From the IMG/VR virus record IMGVR_UViG_3300046000_006534, positions 1-44,924 of that record: 44,924 nucleotides of DNA; one strand, written 5' to 3'. The position numbers and the translations under genes are program-made. The notes below the pieces were generated by a model. The model was not told where the DNA came from. It searched no databases and was given only the letters and a program-made list of their open reading frames with translations. How positions within the stretch are numbered: the first letter of the stretch is position 1; every line of letters begins with the position of its first letter. This DNA is from a virus. Positions 31,667-38,830 of the stretch are shown here, piece by piece.

Positions 31667-31888
31667 TCACGCGGCTTTGACGAACGTGAGGACGTATCCG
31701 CAGGCTTCTGCGACGGATGGATTGACCAGCATGGGGTCGCCACCGTCGGCCAGATAATCGGCTTGGATTTTGGCGTAGGCCGCATCGGTCAAGAACACGT
31801 CGTAGCGGGCTGAAAGACGGGCGGTGCGCTTGGCCACAACCCATTTGCGGGTTTGCAGTTTTTCGGCGGTGTAATCGGAAAGGGTCAT
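31667..31888 (-). CDS. Hypothetical protein
   Basis: This 73-residue protein from ATG 31888 begins MTLSDYTAEKLQTRKWVVAK. It overlaps the upstream gene as ATGA, which decides the start. No family is recognised. Confidence 0.6.
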   Translation of the reverse strand: MTLSDYTAEKLQTRKWVVAKRTARLSARYDVFLTDAAYAKIQADYLADGGDPMLVNPSVAEACGYVLTFVKAA

Positions 31889-32283
31889 TTCAACACCTGC
31901 TTCAGGTTGGTAGTTTCCAGAACCAGCATCCCATGCTCGACGATCAGGTCCACTTCCTGCATTCCGAACGGGATCATGTCGCAATAGGCCGAAGGGATGC
32001 AGACTTCGCGCCAGCGGTGCGTTGTGGCGATGACCTTGAAGTCGCCTTGCTCTGCGATGCAGAAGGCAAGCCGGGTGCCGCCATCGCTGTAGGTGGAACA
32101 CATGCGACCCATCGCCATGGCCAGCGGCAAAAGCAGCTTGGGTGAGCGCGGCGACGATGCGTACCGCTGCACTTTCGGGCGCGGGTTCTCCTTGGCTTGC
32201 CTGCCAATGTTTTCATTGCGCATGACCCGCTTCCAGACGGGCGCGGCAGGAACACGGGCGGGAAATTGGGTTACGGCGTTCAT
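31885..32283 (-). CDS. Hypothetical protein
   Basis: This 132-residue protein has a basic first half (RPKVQRYASSPRSPKLLLPL) and a beta-like second half with three cysteines, ending ETTNLKQVLK. It is an early gene of the leftward operon, so it may be an anti-host or anti-defence factor, but nothing in the sequence shows this. No family is recognised. Confidence 0.65.
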   Translation of the reverse strand: MNAVTQFPARVPAAPVWKRVMRNENIGRQAKENPRPKVQRYASSPRSPKLLLPLAMAMGRMCSTYSDGGTRLAFCIAEQGDFKVIATTHRWREVCIPSAYCDMIPFGMQEVDLIVEHGMLVLETTNLKQVLK

Positions 32284-32414
32284 TTTGCCACCCGCGCCAC
32301 TTCGCGGGCCGCTGTCTCAAATGCCGCCCGGATCACCAAATCAGCCACCTCGGGCAGCCAGCTATTGCTGGCATACAAGGCTTCGAGGCGTTCCTTCATC
32401 TTGCTGTCGTTCAT
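32280..32414 (-). CDS. First gene of the leftward operon, small hypothetical protein
   Basis: This 44-residue helical product (MNDSKMKERLEALYASNSWL) starts at ATG 32414 with GGGAG upstream. It is about 45 bases downstream of the predicted leftward start site, which makes it the first gene of the arm. Unknown function; it overlaps the next gene by 4 bases. Confidence 0.6.
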   Translation of the reverse strand: MNDSKMKERLEALYASNSWLPEVADLVIRAAFETAAREVARVAK

Positions 32415-32462
32415 GGCGGTTCTCCCAATGTGCAGGCTCATATGTCGCTGCGGTATGGGCGG

Positions 32463-32491
32463 AATATGACTGACAGGAATGTTGCTGTCAA
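32463..32491 (-). promoter_or_regulatory. Leftward promoter with repressor operator (PL-like)
   Basis: On the minus strand, a perfect -35 TTGACA (32491-32486), 17-base spacer and -10 CATATT (32468-32463). The spacer and -35 overlap a 20-base near-palindrome (32471-32490) of the form TGACAG...CTGTCA. The same promoter-operator layout, identical at 24 of 29 positions, occurs at 34020-34048. A second, poorer half-operator lies at about 32496-32509. Confidence 0.83.
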
Positions 32492-32511
32492 TGCCTGTCA
32501 GGAATATTTTT

Positions 32512-32540
32512 TTGACGATTGCCAGAATCACGTGCTAAGG
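32512..32540 (+). promoter_or_regulatory. Possible rightward promoter for the 32576 gene
   Basis: TTGACG (32512-32517), 17 bases, then CTAAGG (32535-32540). The -35 is good and the -10 poor. It faces away from the leftward promoter and could drive the 32576-32911 gene in the lysogen. Confidence 0.4.
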
Positions 32541-32575
32541 TGTCACCAGCGCATGGTGCGCCGACGGAGGTTCGG

Positions 32576-32911
32576 ATGGGTGATGGATTGGTGAAGATCG
32601 TGGTGCCGCCAGGCGGGTTGGCCAGCGGGACGCGGGTCTACACGGCGGATGGCTCGGAGGTTCGGGGGGTGACATCCATTGATGTTCGCCTCTCGGCAAA
32701 CAGCCTGGTAACGGCAACCATAGGGCTGCATCTAAGCACGGGCGCGGAAATTGAGGCCCACCCGCTTTTGACAGAAGAGACGCTGCGCAGGTCGGCAGTG
32801 GCCTTGGGGTATAGTTTGGTCAAGGGTGATGGCATTATTCGGACACACGTCCAGTCTGACGGCAACGACAGCACTTTAGAACACCTACAATGGTCTGGTA
32901 TCAGGTCTTGA
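32576..32911 (+). CDS. Hypothetical protein of the immunity region
   Basis: This 111-residue protein from ATG 32576 has GGAGG 5 bases upstream. It is beta-rich (KIVVPPGGLASGTRVYTADG, VRLSANSLVTATIG). It lies between the two repressor-controlled promoters, on the strand opposite to the leftward arm, so it may be expressed during lysogeny. No family is recognised. Confidence 0.65.
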   Translation: MGDGLVKIVVPPGGLASGTRVYTADGSEVRGVTSIDVRLSANSLVTATIGLHLSTGAEIEAHPLLTEETLRRSAVALGYSLVKGDGIIRTHVQSDGNDSTLEHLQWSGIRS

Positions 32912-32952
32912 TTTTCGGCGGAGGCTAACATGTTTGATTATGGGTTGGTGAG

Positions 32953-33426
32953 TTAATTCCAGCTTGTGACGTGCATCCCGCGCGGTGTCCCGTCGCCTTC
33001 AAGATAGACATAGTCGCCCCCATAAAGGACTGCCTGCCACTGATTGCCAATGCCGGGGTAATAAGCTTGATTTATCTGCGGCTCATAAACGAGCGAACAA
33101 ATGAGACCGGTATAGGTCTGGCCGGTTCCGTATGTCTGGCGGCGCGACCTGAGCAACTCAATGTCGCGGCCTGTCAGACCGCGCCGCTTAAGCTCCACCT
33201 CGATGATCTTGAAATCGGCAACGGAATAGGGATGCAGGTTGCCGCCGGTCATTGATCCGCCCCTGTTGTATGCCGAGCAGATTTCCAGAATGCCCTTCTT
33301 TGAAAGTGATGATCTAGCATATTCGGACCACTCTGTCGGCTGCGTTGTCACTAAGAAAAGATCAGGGTAGTCCGTCGCGGTGCACCCACACATAATCAGA
33401 GAAATCGCAAAAATTTTGGCCTTCAT
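32953..33426 (-). CDS. Putative lipoprotein of the immunity region
   Basis: This 157-residue protein has a lipoprotein-type signal peptide, MKAKIFAISLIMCGC, with a Cys at 13 or 15 as lipidation site, and an exported body with tyrosine-rich segments (YGTGQTYTGLICSLVYEP). It has its own ribosome site (GAGG). It sits beside the repressor and is transcribed apart from the lytic arms, like lysogenic-conversion genes; a superinfection-exclusion or envelope-modifying role is a guess from context. Confidence 0.72.
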   Translation of the reverse strand: MKAKIFAISLIMCGCTATDYPDLFLVTTQPTEWSEYARSSLSKKGILEICSAYNRGGSMTGGNLHPYSVADFKIIEVELKRRGLTGRDIELLRSRRQTYGTGQTYTGLICSLVYEPQINQAYYPGIGNQWQAVLYGGDYVYLEGDGTPRGMHVTSWN

Positions 33427-33591
33427 CGGGAAATCCTCAAATATGGCAGTGATGCCTGCCGTCCGATTCTGTTCTATATCTTGCGTGACTTTCCCGCTCT
33501 AGTCGAGCGGCATGTCCAAAAGACTACCCCTAGCGGGTTGCGTGTTCACATATTGTTTACGTATGGTTAAGCTGCATTCTGGGGGAGTGTC

Positions 33592-33750
33592 ATGGGGAAA
33601 CAGCTTGGCGATACCGTTAAGTTATTGAGCAAAAAGCAGCTATTTGCGTTATTGGTCATGTTGAATTCGTTCAGCGACGACCCTCCGCCATCGCTTCAAG
33701 AACAACAAGCGCTGCCTCTACCTGAACGGGATCATCAATTGCCGAAATAG
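33592..33750 (+). CDS. Possible small protein antisense to the repressor 3' end
   Basis: A 52-codon frame starts at ATG 33592 with GGGGGAG 5 bases upstream and begins MGKQLGDTVKLLSKKQLFAL, an amphipathic basic helix. It ends 80 bases inside the repressor gene on the opposite strand. The ribosome site is the main support; no family is recognised. Confidence 0.38.
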   Translation: MGKQLGDTVKLLSKKQLFALLVMLNSFSDDPPPSLQEQQALPLPERDHQLPK

Positions 33751-33961
33751 CCGCCAACACTCGGCTTTGCAGATCGGGAAGCGCGAAGAGTTGCGCGGGG
33801 TCAACCCGAAGGGCTTTTGCGATAACAAGTATCTTCTCCAGGGTCGGGTTGGCCGTGCCAGCCTCAATCTTGGACAGATACCCCTGACCAAGTCCGGTCA
33901 TATCGGCAAGCTGTTCTTGCGTCAGGCCCTTGGCCTCTCGGATGGTCGCCATGTTCTTCAT
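33671..33961 (-). CDS. XRE-family phage repressor (CI-like)
   Basis: This protein is about 96 residues from ATG 33961; GTG 33997 would give 108. The helix-turn-helix is plain (ATIREAKGLTQEQLADMTGL, then GYLSKIEAGTANPTLEKIL). After it comes only a short helical tail for dimerisation, with no S24/LexA peptidase domain, so RecA-driven self-cleavage is not expected. It is encoded just left of the rightward promoter and divergent from the Cro-like gene, the classic place for the lysogeny repressor. Confidence 0.82.
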   Translation of the reverse strand: MKNMATIREAKGLTQEQLADMTGLGQGYLSKIEAGTANPTLEKILVIAKALRVDPAQLFALPDLQSRVLAAISAIDDPVQVEAALVVLEAMAEGRR

Positions 33962-34019
33962 GCCGCGATAGTGCCCGATCCAGCCACGCGCCTCCACTGA
34001 CTGGGTGGAATATTCATTC

Positions 34020-34048
34020 TTGACAGTAATATTCCTATCAGGCATGTT
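34020..34048 (+). promoter_or_regulatory. Rightward promoter with repressor operator (PR-like)
   Basis: TTGACA (34020-34025), 17 bases, CATGTT (34043-34048). The 20-base operator at 34021-34040 has the same pattern as that at 32471-32490 (TGACAG...CTATCA). A partial second copy with GGAATATTC lies upstream at 34007-34015. The predicted start site falls at about 34055, next to the Cro-like ATG at 34056. Confidence 0.8.
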
Positions 34049-34055
34049 GCTGGGC

Positions 34056-34274
34056 ATGAAGCATCTCACATCATATCTCAAGTCGAACAGGATTTCGCAG
34101 GTGGCGTTTGCCAACAGCATCGGGATTTCGCAGTCTGCGCTCTCCAAAATGTGCAGTGGCGCTATCTTCCCAGCCCTTCAAACTGCCATCGAAATTGAGC
34201 GCATCACCGGTGGGGCTGTCCCGGTTTCATCGTGGTCGTCTGACACCGACACCCCGCAAGCGAAGGCGTCTTGA
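34056..34274 (+). CDS. Cro-like helix-turn-helix regulator
   Basis: This 72-residue protein has a Cro/YdaS-type helix-turn-helix (YLKSNRISQVAFANSIGISQ, then SALSKMCSGAIFPALQTAIE). It is the first gene right of the repressor, divergently transcribed, as Cro is. The frame runs back to 34005, but ATG 34056 is chosen because the predicted transcript starts there; it would be almost leaderless. It likely counteracts the repressor at the shared operators. Confidence 0.8.
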   Translation: MKHLTSYLKSNRISQVAFANSIGISQSALSKMCSGAIFPALQTAIEIERITGGAVPVSSWSSDTDTPQAKAS

Positions 34275-34276
34275 TC

Positions 34277-34612
34277 ATGGTGGCCCGGTCTGTCGCTGCA
34301 TCATCTGTCCCTTCATCGGTTCCGTTTGCCAACCATGCACCAGCATCGGGCGGCAAGTCCTGCGAGAAGTTTGACGGCAAGTTTGCCAGACCTTTCGACA
34401 TGCATGGCTGTCGCCGCAGCTTCCCGGATCGTTGGAGCGCATTCTTGCGCGCGCACTTCGCAAGCCCGGTGCAAGTCGCCCTGTTTTTCGACATGCAAGA
34501 CACCACCACGGCCCGCCATTGGTGGAACGGCTCCAACGCGCCGATGGCCCACTTCGTGATGCACGCCATCGACAAGATCCCCGAGGCCATCAATTTCCTG
34601 AGGGCAGCATGA
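34277..34612 (+). CDS. Hypothetical early protein
   Basis: This 111-residue protein from ATG 34277 has GAAGG upstream; TTG 34271 is an alternative. It has a C-terminal helical part with TTTARHWWNGSNAPMAHFVM and an N-terminal Ser/Ala-rich part. Second gene of the rightward arm, where some phages encode regulators. The helical part could bind DNA, but no family is secure. Confidence 0.65.
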   Translation: MVARSVAASSVPSSVPFANHAPASGGKSCEKFDGKFARPFDMHGCRRSFPDRWSAFLRAHFASPVQVALFFDMQDTTTARHWWNGSNAPMAHFVMHAIDKIPEAINFLRAA

Positions 34613-35130
34613 CTGCGCCCTGCATCCCATTCGCCGCTATCGGCGTTTCGGTGGCACCGTCCGTCCACGGTGTGTCTGACGGGGCAGGTGGCAGTCCTGC
34701 TGCAACCGTTTCGTCCGATATCCACTACCTCCCTCAACTCCCCGGCGGCATTCCTCCCGTCGTCGGGGCCTTTTCTCTCACCTTTGAAATCACCCTGCCT
34801 TGGCCATCTGCACACCTTTCGCAAAACGGGCGCGGGTCGCAGCGCCGCAAGTGGGTCTTGATCCGCGAATACCGCAAGGCTTGCGCGGAAGCCGCATGGA
34901 AGCAGGGCGTCAATCCAACGGTCGCCCTGCGACTGGACGCCATCACTTTCTGCCCGCCCGCCGCTCACCGGTATGATCGCGACGGCCTGATTGGTCGGTT
35001 CAAGTATGGCCAAGACGGCTTGGCCGATGCCATGGGCGTTGACGACAACACCTTTGAGCCTGCCTACGCACGCGGCCCGAAGATCGAAGGCGGCGCGGTT
35101 CGCGTCACACTTACCAGAATTCCCGACTGA
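34609..35130 (+). CDS. RusA-like Holliday junction resolvase
   Basis: This 173-residue protein from ATG 34609 has the RusA-type signature near 120-150: RYDRDGLIGRFKYGQDGLAD followed by AMGVDD, the cluster of aspartates that binds catalytic metal. RusA-like enzymes cut Holliday junctions and branched DNA before packaging. The 60-residue N-terminal extension is Ser/Pro-rich and unusual. It overlaps the previous stop as ATGA. Confidence 0.82.
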   Translation: MTAPCIPFAAIGVSVAPSVHGVSDGAGGSPAATVSSDIHYLPQLPGGIPPVVGAFSLTFEITLPWPSAHLSQNGRGSQRRKWVLIREYRKACAEAAWKQGVNPTVALRLDAITFCPPAAHRYDRDGLIGRFKYGQDGLADAMGVDDNTFEPAYARGPKIEGGAVRVTLTRIPD

Positions 35131-35190
35131 GATCGGGCAACAGCCGTGTCGGGGTTTGGCAACACCGGCGGGCACAAAAAGGAGAACGCT

Positions 35191-35994
35191 ATGGCGTTGT
35201 CACTTACCAACCTTCGCCGGAAAACTGGCGACAAGCCGCCGATCATGGCCATCTATGGCCGCGAGAAGATCGGCAAAACCACATTGGCCGCAGAATTCCC
35301 CGGTGCGGTTTTCATCCAAACCGAGGATGGCAGCGGCAGTCTCGATATCACCACCTTTTCGGACGGCGCGTTGAAATCATTGGCCGAAGTTAACGAGGCG
35401 CTGGACGCGCTGGCCAGCGAAGACCACGAATTCAAAACGCTGGTGGTGGACAGCATCACCCACCTGGAACCGCTGATCTGGGATGCTACCTGCAAGCGCT
35501 GCGGCTTCAAATCCATGGAGCGCGGCGGCGACGGTAAGTCCAATTTTGGCAAAGGTTATGTCGAGGCCGACAAGGAATGGGCCGAATTCATGGCCGCGAT
35601 GGCATGGCTGCGCGACAACAAAGGCATGACCATCGTTTTGATTGGCCACGAGGCCGTTGAGAAGGTCGATGATCCGTCCACGGACAGTTACAACCGTTAC
35701 ACCATGCGCCTGCACAAGCGGGCAAACGATCTGGTGCGCGAAAAGGTTGACGTGCTGGGCTACATGGCCCCCGTCATTGCCATCGCCAAAGAAACTAACG
35801 GTTTCAAGGAAGAACGCAAGGCGCGCGGCAGCGGGCAAATGGCCGTCAATTTTGCGCCGCGCCCGTCTTTTCAGGCCGGGAACCGCTTCGATCTGCCCAC
35901 GCAAATCCTGATCAACAAAGGGCAGGGGTATGTCGCGCTGGCACCATATCTGCCCGGACACCGCAACATCGCCGCCGTCCAGAACGCGGCCTGA
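35191..35994 (+). CDS. Sak4-like RecA-fold ATPase (AAA)
   Basis: This 267-residue protein from ATG 35191 has AAGGAG upstream. It has Walker A YGREKIGKTTL (about 23-33), Walker B KTLVVDSITHLEPL near 87 and a CKRCGF pair near 107. This is the pattern of phage Sak4-like single-strand annealing/RecA-core ATPases. It works with the DUF669 protein encoded next, a standard pair in phage recombination modules. Confidence 0.86.
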   Translation: MALSLTNLRRKTGDKPPIMAIYGREKIGKTTLAAEFPGAVFIQTEDGSGSLDITTFSDGALKSLAEVNEALDALASEDHEFKTLVVDSITHLEPLIWDATCKRCGFKSMERGGDGKSNFGKGYVEADKEWAEFMAAMAWLRDNKGMTIVLIGHEAVEKVDDPSTDSYNRYTMRLHKRANDLVREKVDVLGYMAPVIAIAKETNGFKEERKARGSGQMAVNFAPRPSFQAGNRFDLPTQILINKGQGYVALAPYLPGHRNIAAVQNAA

Positions 35995-36005
35995 AAGGAA
36001 CCATC

Positions 36006-36491
36006 ATGGCAAATCTTGGAAACTATGACGCGACGGGCGGTCAAACCATGGGCGAGCGCGATGCGCTTCCCGCTGGGGAATACACCGCCGCCTTGGTCAA
36101 GTCTGATCGGACGCAGGCGAAATCGAACCCAGACAACAGCTTCATTGCCTGCGAATTTGAAGTGATGGACGGCGAACACAAGGGCCGCCGTTTCTGGACC
36201 AACCTGAACTTGTGGAACGGCAATGCGCAGGCAGTTGACATTGCGCAGCGTGAATTGAATTCCGTGATGCACGCCTGCGGGCGGCTGCGGATTGTCGAAA
36301 CCGAAGAGCTTCACGGCATCCCAATGCGGGTCAAGCTGGGCTTCCAGAAGAACGACGCAACCCGCAATGAGGTGAAGGGTTATTCGCCCCTGAACGGCGG
36401 CGGCAACGCATCGCAACAGCAAAACCACAGCCAAGCCAACACCGGGGGCCAACAGGCCTCTGGCGGCGCGCCGTGGAAGCGGTCGGCCTGA
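36006..36491 (+). CDS. DUF669 family ssDNA-binding-like protein
   Basis: This 161-residue protein starts MANLGNYDATGGQTMGERDA, has LPAGEYTAALVKSD and GRRFWTNLNLWN, and ends with a Gln/Asn/Gly-rich tail and APWKRSA. This is the DUF669 layout: an OB-like domain then a disordered tail with a terminal motif. It probably coats single-stranded DNA for the Sak4-like ATPase. Confidence 0.85.
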   Translation: MANLGNYDATGGQTMGERDALPAGEYTAALVKSDRTQAKSNPDNSFIACEFEVMDGEHKGRRFWTNLNLWNGNAQAVDIAQRELNSVMHACGRLRIVETEELHGIPMRVKLGFQKNDATRNEVKGYSPLNGGGNASQQQNHSQANTGGQQASGGAPWKRSA

Positions 36492-36498
36492 TCTAGCC

Positions 36499-36540
36499 GG
36501 GAAGCCGCCCACAGTCGCCAAACCCAAGGCGGCTTCCCTT
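36499..36540 (+). terminator. Hairpin/attenuator in the rightward early operon
   Basis: A perfect 11-bp stem, GGGAAGCCGCC (36499-36509) with GGCGGCTTCCC (36528-36538), 18-base loop and a short T-run (TTTCCC). The T-run is weak, so partial termination or mRNA stabilisation of the DUF669/Sak4 part is likely. Confidence 0.65.
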
Positions 36541-36577
36541 TCCCTGACAACCCGAAAGCAGCCAAGGAGGTTTATCC

Positions 36578-36820
36578 ATGGCACAAAACAACTTTGACTG
36601 TCTGCACGGAACTTCGGTGCGACTATCTGAAAAGTCCGGCCCGTTCCAATCCTGTCGGCATTGCATCCATGAAAGCAGAAATTCCGGCACCGTCCTGTTC
36701 ATCGGCGGCAATCCTCACCATGCCCAAATCGTCTGTGCAGATTGCGGGATGCACGTATCTTGGCTGGGGCGCGACCATCTGGAAGCCATGCTGGCCCAAT
36801 TCAAAGGGGCGGCGGCATGA
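36578..36820 (+). CDS. Small cysteine-rich protein
   Basis: This 80-residue protein has AAGGAGG before ATG 36578. Cysteines occur as CLHG, CRHC and CADC, suggesting a zinc-binding fold. It overlaps the nuclease start as ATGA. Function unknown; the context is recombination and nuclease genes. Confidence 0.72.
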   Translation: MAQNNFDCLHGTSVRLSEKSGPFQSCRHCIHESRNSGTVLFIGGNPHHAQIVCADCGMHVSWLGRDHLEAMLAQFKGAAA

Positions 36821-37842
36821 CCGAGCTTCCACCGCCACCAATGCCAACCGTGGATGCAATCTGGGCCGCGCGCGAACGCGAAGCGATGGGCCGTCCGCAC
36901 TATGACGGCTACGGCATCGCCGCGTCCGCCTTGGGCAACGCCTGCGACCGATCACTGTTTTACGGCCTGCGGTGGGTCAGCCCGCCCGAAGCCCTGACGG
37001 GCCGCAAGCTGCGCATCTTCGAGCGCGGCAACATCGAAGAGGATCGGGTCTTGGCCGATCTGCGCCGCGCTGGTCTGGACGTTCTGGACCGCGACGATAT
37101 GACTGGCAAGCAATGGTCATTTACCCTTGCCGATGGATGGCTGCGCGGCAAGGCCGATGGTCGATGCACGGGCGTGATTGAGGCCCCAAAGGCCGATCAC
37201 GTTCTGGAAATCAAAAGCCTCAAGGCATCCGATTTCCGGGCGATCCTGAAACACGGTCTGCTTAAGGCAAAGCCGGAACACTGGCACCAGTTGCACGCTG
37301 GCATGGCAGGGCTGCACGTCGCGCGGGGCATCTATGTGGGCGTCAACAAAGACACAGAAGAAATCCTGACAGAGCGCATCCGGCTGGACGTTGAAGAGGC
37401 CGCACGCCAAGAGGCCCGCGTGGCGCGCATCGTTGAAGCGCATGACGCCCCCGGTCGGATAAGTGACAAGTCGGACGCATTCGCCTGTCGTTTCTGCAAT
37501 CACAAAGCCATCTGCCACGATGGCGTGCCTGCCCGGCGGCATTGCCGGACATGCCTGCACTTCACCCCCACCAGCCACGGTGACGGGCATTGCACACGGT
37601 TCAACGAGTCGATGCCAGTAAAAAGCCAAAACAGCACTGGCGAATTCGCGCCGTGGGAAAAGGTGCCATGGGAAACGCCCACGAGAAGCCGTGGCGGCAA
37701 ATCCTGCCCTGCTCACCTTTACCTGCCGACCCTCGTGGCGGGGGAGCAAATCGACGCGGACGAGGCATCCGAAACCATCACTTATCGCATGAAAGACGGT
37801 TCCGAGTGGACCGATGGCGCACAGGAGGCGCAAGCGAAATGA
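36817..37842 (+). CDS. RecB-like PD-(D/E)XK nuclease with cysteine cluster
   Basis: This 341-residue protein from ATG 36817 has the nuclease core GKADGRCTG, then VLEIKSLKASDF (D and E-x-K motif near 112-133), following an N-terminal helical part (IAASALGNACDRSLFYGLRW). The C-terminal part has CRFCNHKAICHDG and CRTCLHF, a cysteine set like the zinc or Fe-S clusters of Cas4/AddB-type nucleases. It probably resects DNA ends for the Sak4-like recombination pathway. Confidence 0.8.
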   Translation: MTELPPPPMPTVDAIWAAREREAMGRPHYDGYGIAASALGNACDRSLFYGLRWVSPPEALTGRKLRIFERGNIEEDRVLADLRRAGLDVLDRDDMTGKQWSFTLADGWLRGKADGRCTGVIEAPKADHVLEIKSLKASDFRAILKHGLLKAKPEHWHQLHAGMAGLHVARGIYVGVNKDTEEILTERIRLDVEEAARQEARVARIVEAHDAPGRISDKSDAFACRFCNHKAICHDGVPARRHCRTCLHFTPTSHGDGHCTRFNESMPVKSQNSTGEFAPWEKVPWETPTRSRGGKSCPAHLYLPTLVAGEQIDADEASETITYRMKDGSEWTDGAQEAQAK

Positions 37843-38540
37843 ATGTTATTGCACCTGTCGGACACAACAATCCACCCGACCCCATTGTCACGACTGTAGA
37901 GCCTTATCTGGACTATTTGACCGAAGCCGAGACCCTGCTTGACGGCGGGTCGGTCGAAACAGAAGGCCAGATGAAGCACTACGACACGATCATCAAGGGC
38001 GTGAAGGAAGCCCGCAAAGCCATCGACACCGCCCGCGACGAAAGCACCCGTCCTCTGCACGAGGCCTGGAAGGGCGAGGTCGCGCGCTGGAAGCCGACGC
38101 AAGACGATTTGGACCGGATCATCAAAGGTCTGATTGCGGCGGTTGACAGTTTCAAGCGCAAGCTGGCCGCAGAAAAGGCAGAGGCCGAACGCAAGGCGCG
38201 CGAAGAAGCCTATGCCGCCAAACGTGCCGCCGAAGATGCGCACCGCGCCGCGATGCAGGCTGAAACCGATCTGGAAGCGCAGCGCGTTGCCGCAGAAGCC
38301 TTTGAGCGCGCTGAGGATGCGTGGCGACATGTTGGCGAGGTTGCAAAGGACACCGTGAAGGGGCTGCGCACCGTCACCATCGCCGTGGTCGATGATTACG
38401 CGGCCTGCGTCAATTGGATCAGGATGAACGACCGCCAAGCCCTGACCGATTTCATGGACGCCTACGTTCAAAAGGCAATTCGCGGCGGAAATCACAACAT
38501 CGCCGGTGTGACCGTTCGCACCGAAAAGCAAGCATATTGA
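37839..38540 (+). CDS. Coiled-coil hypothetical protein
   Basis: This 233-residue protein from ATG 37839 overlaps the nuclease stop as ATGA. Residues about 50-165 are a long charged helix rich in Ala/Glu/Lys/Arg (EKAEAERKAREEAYAAKRAA), clearly a coiled coil, then a small C-terminal domain (WIRMNDRQALTDFMDAYV). It is common in this kind of phage recombination module. Function unknown. Confidence 0.72.
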   Translation: MNVIAPVGHNNPPDPIVTTVEPYLDYLTEAETLLDGGSVETEGQMKHYDTIIKGVKEARKAIDTARDESTRPLHEAWKGEVARWKPTQDDLDRIIKGLIAAVDSFKRKLAAEKAEAERKAREEAYAAKRAAEDAHRAAMQAETDLEAQRVAAEAFERAEDAWRHVGEVAKDTVKGLRTVTIAVVDDYAACVNWIRMNDRQALTDFMDAYVQKAIRGGNHNIAGVTVRTEKQAY

Positions 38541-38551
38541 GGAGCAAAGCC

Positions 38552-38830
38552 ATGAAAGACTTCTTCACCGCAATCCCAGAGGCGCAAGCCATTATCCATT
38601 CGAGCGGCGTCTATCGCCAAGTGCCGCTCTACCTGCGTGACAACCGGGTCTACGCCAAGATTGGCAGCGGCTTTGTCCGTCTGTCGCAGGGCGGCGCAAC
38701 ATCTGCGCCCAAGGTCCGCTGGGCCGAAGGCCTGTACACCCCGGAAGGGGCGTTCAAGGAGGGCGGCTCGTTTGTCGAATACCTGCCGCCCGCTGGTGAA
38801 GTGATCGCGCATCGGGTGGCTGCAGAATGA
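38552..38830 (+). CDS. Hypothetical protein
   Basis: This 92-residue protein from ATG 38552 has GAGGAG upstream and begins MKDFFTAIPEAQAIIHSSGV. It is beta-rich (PLYLRDNRVYAKIGSGFVRL). It overlaps the clamp start as ATGA. No family is recognised. Confidence 0.7.
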   Translation: MKDFFTAIPEAQAIIHSSGVYRQVPLYLRDNRVYAKIGSGFVRLSQGGATSAPKVRWAEGLYTPEGAFKEGGSFVEYLPPAGEVIAHRVAAE

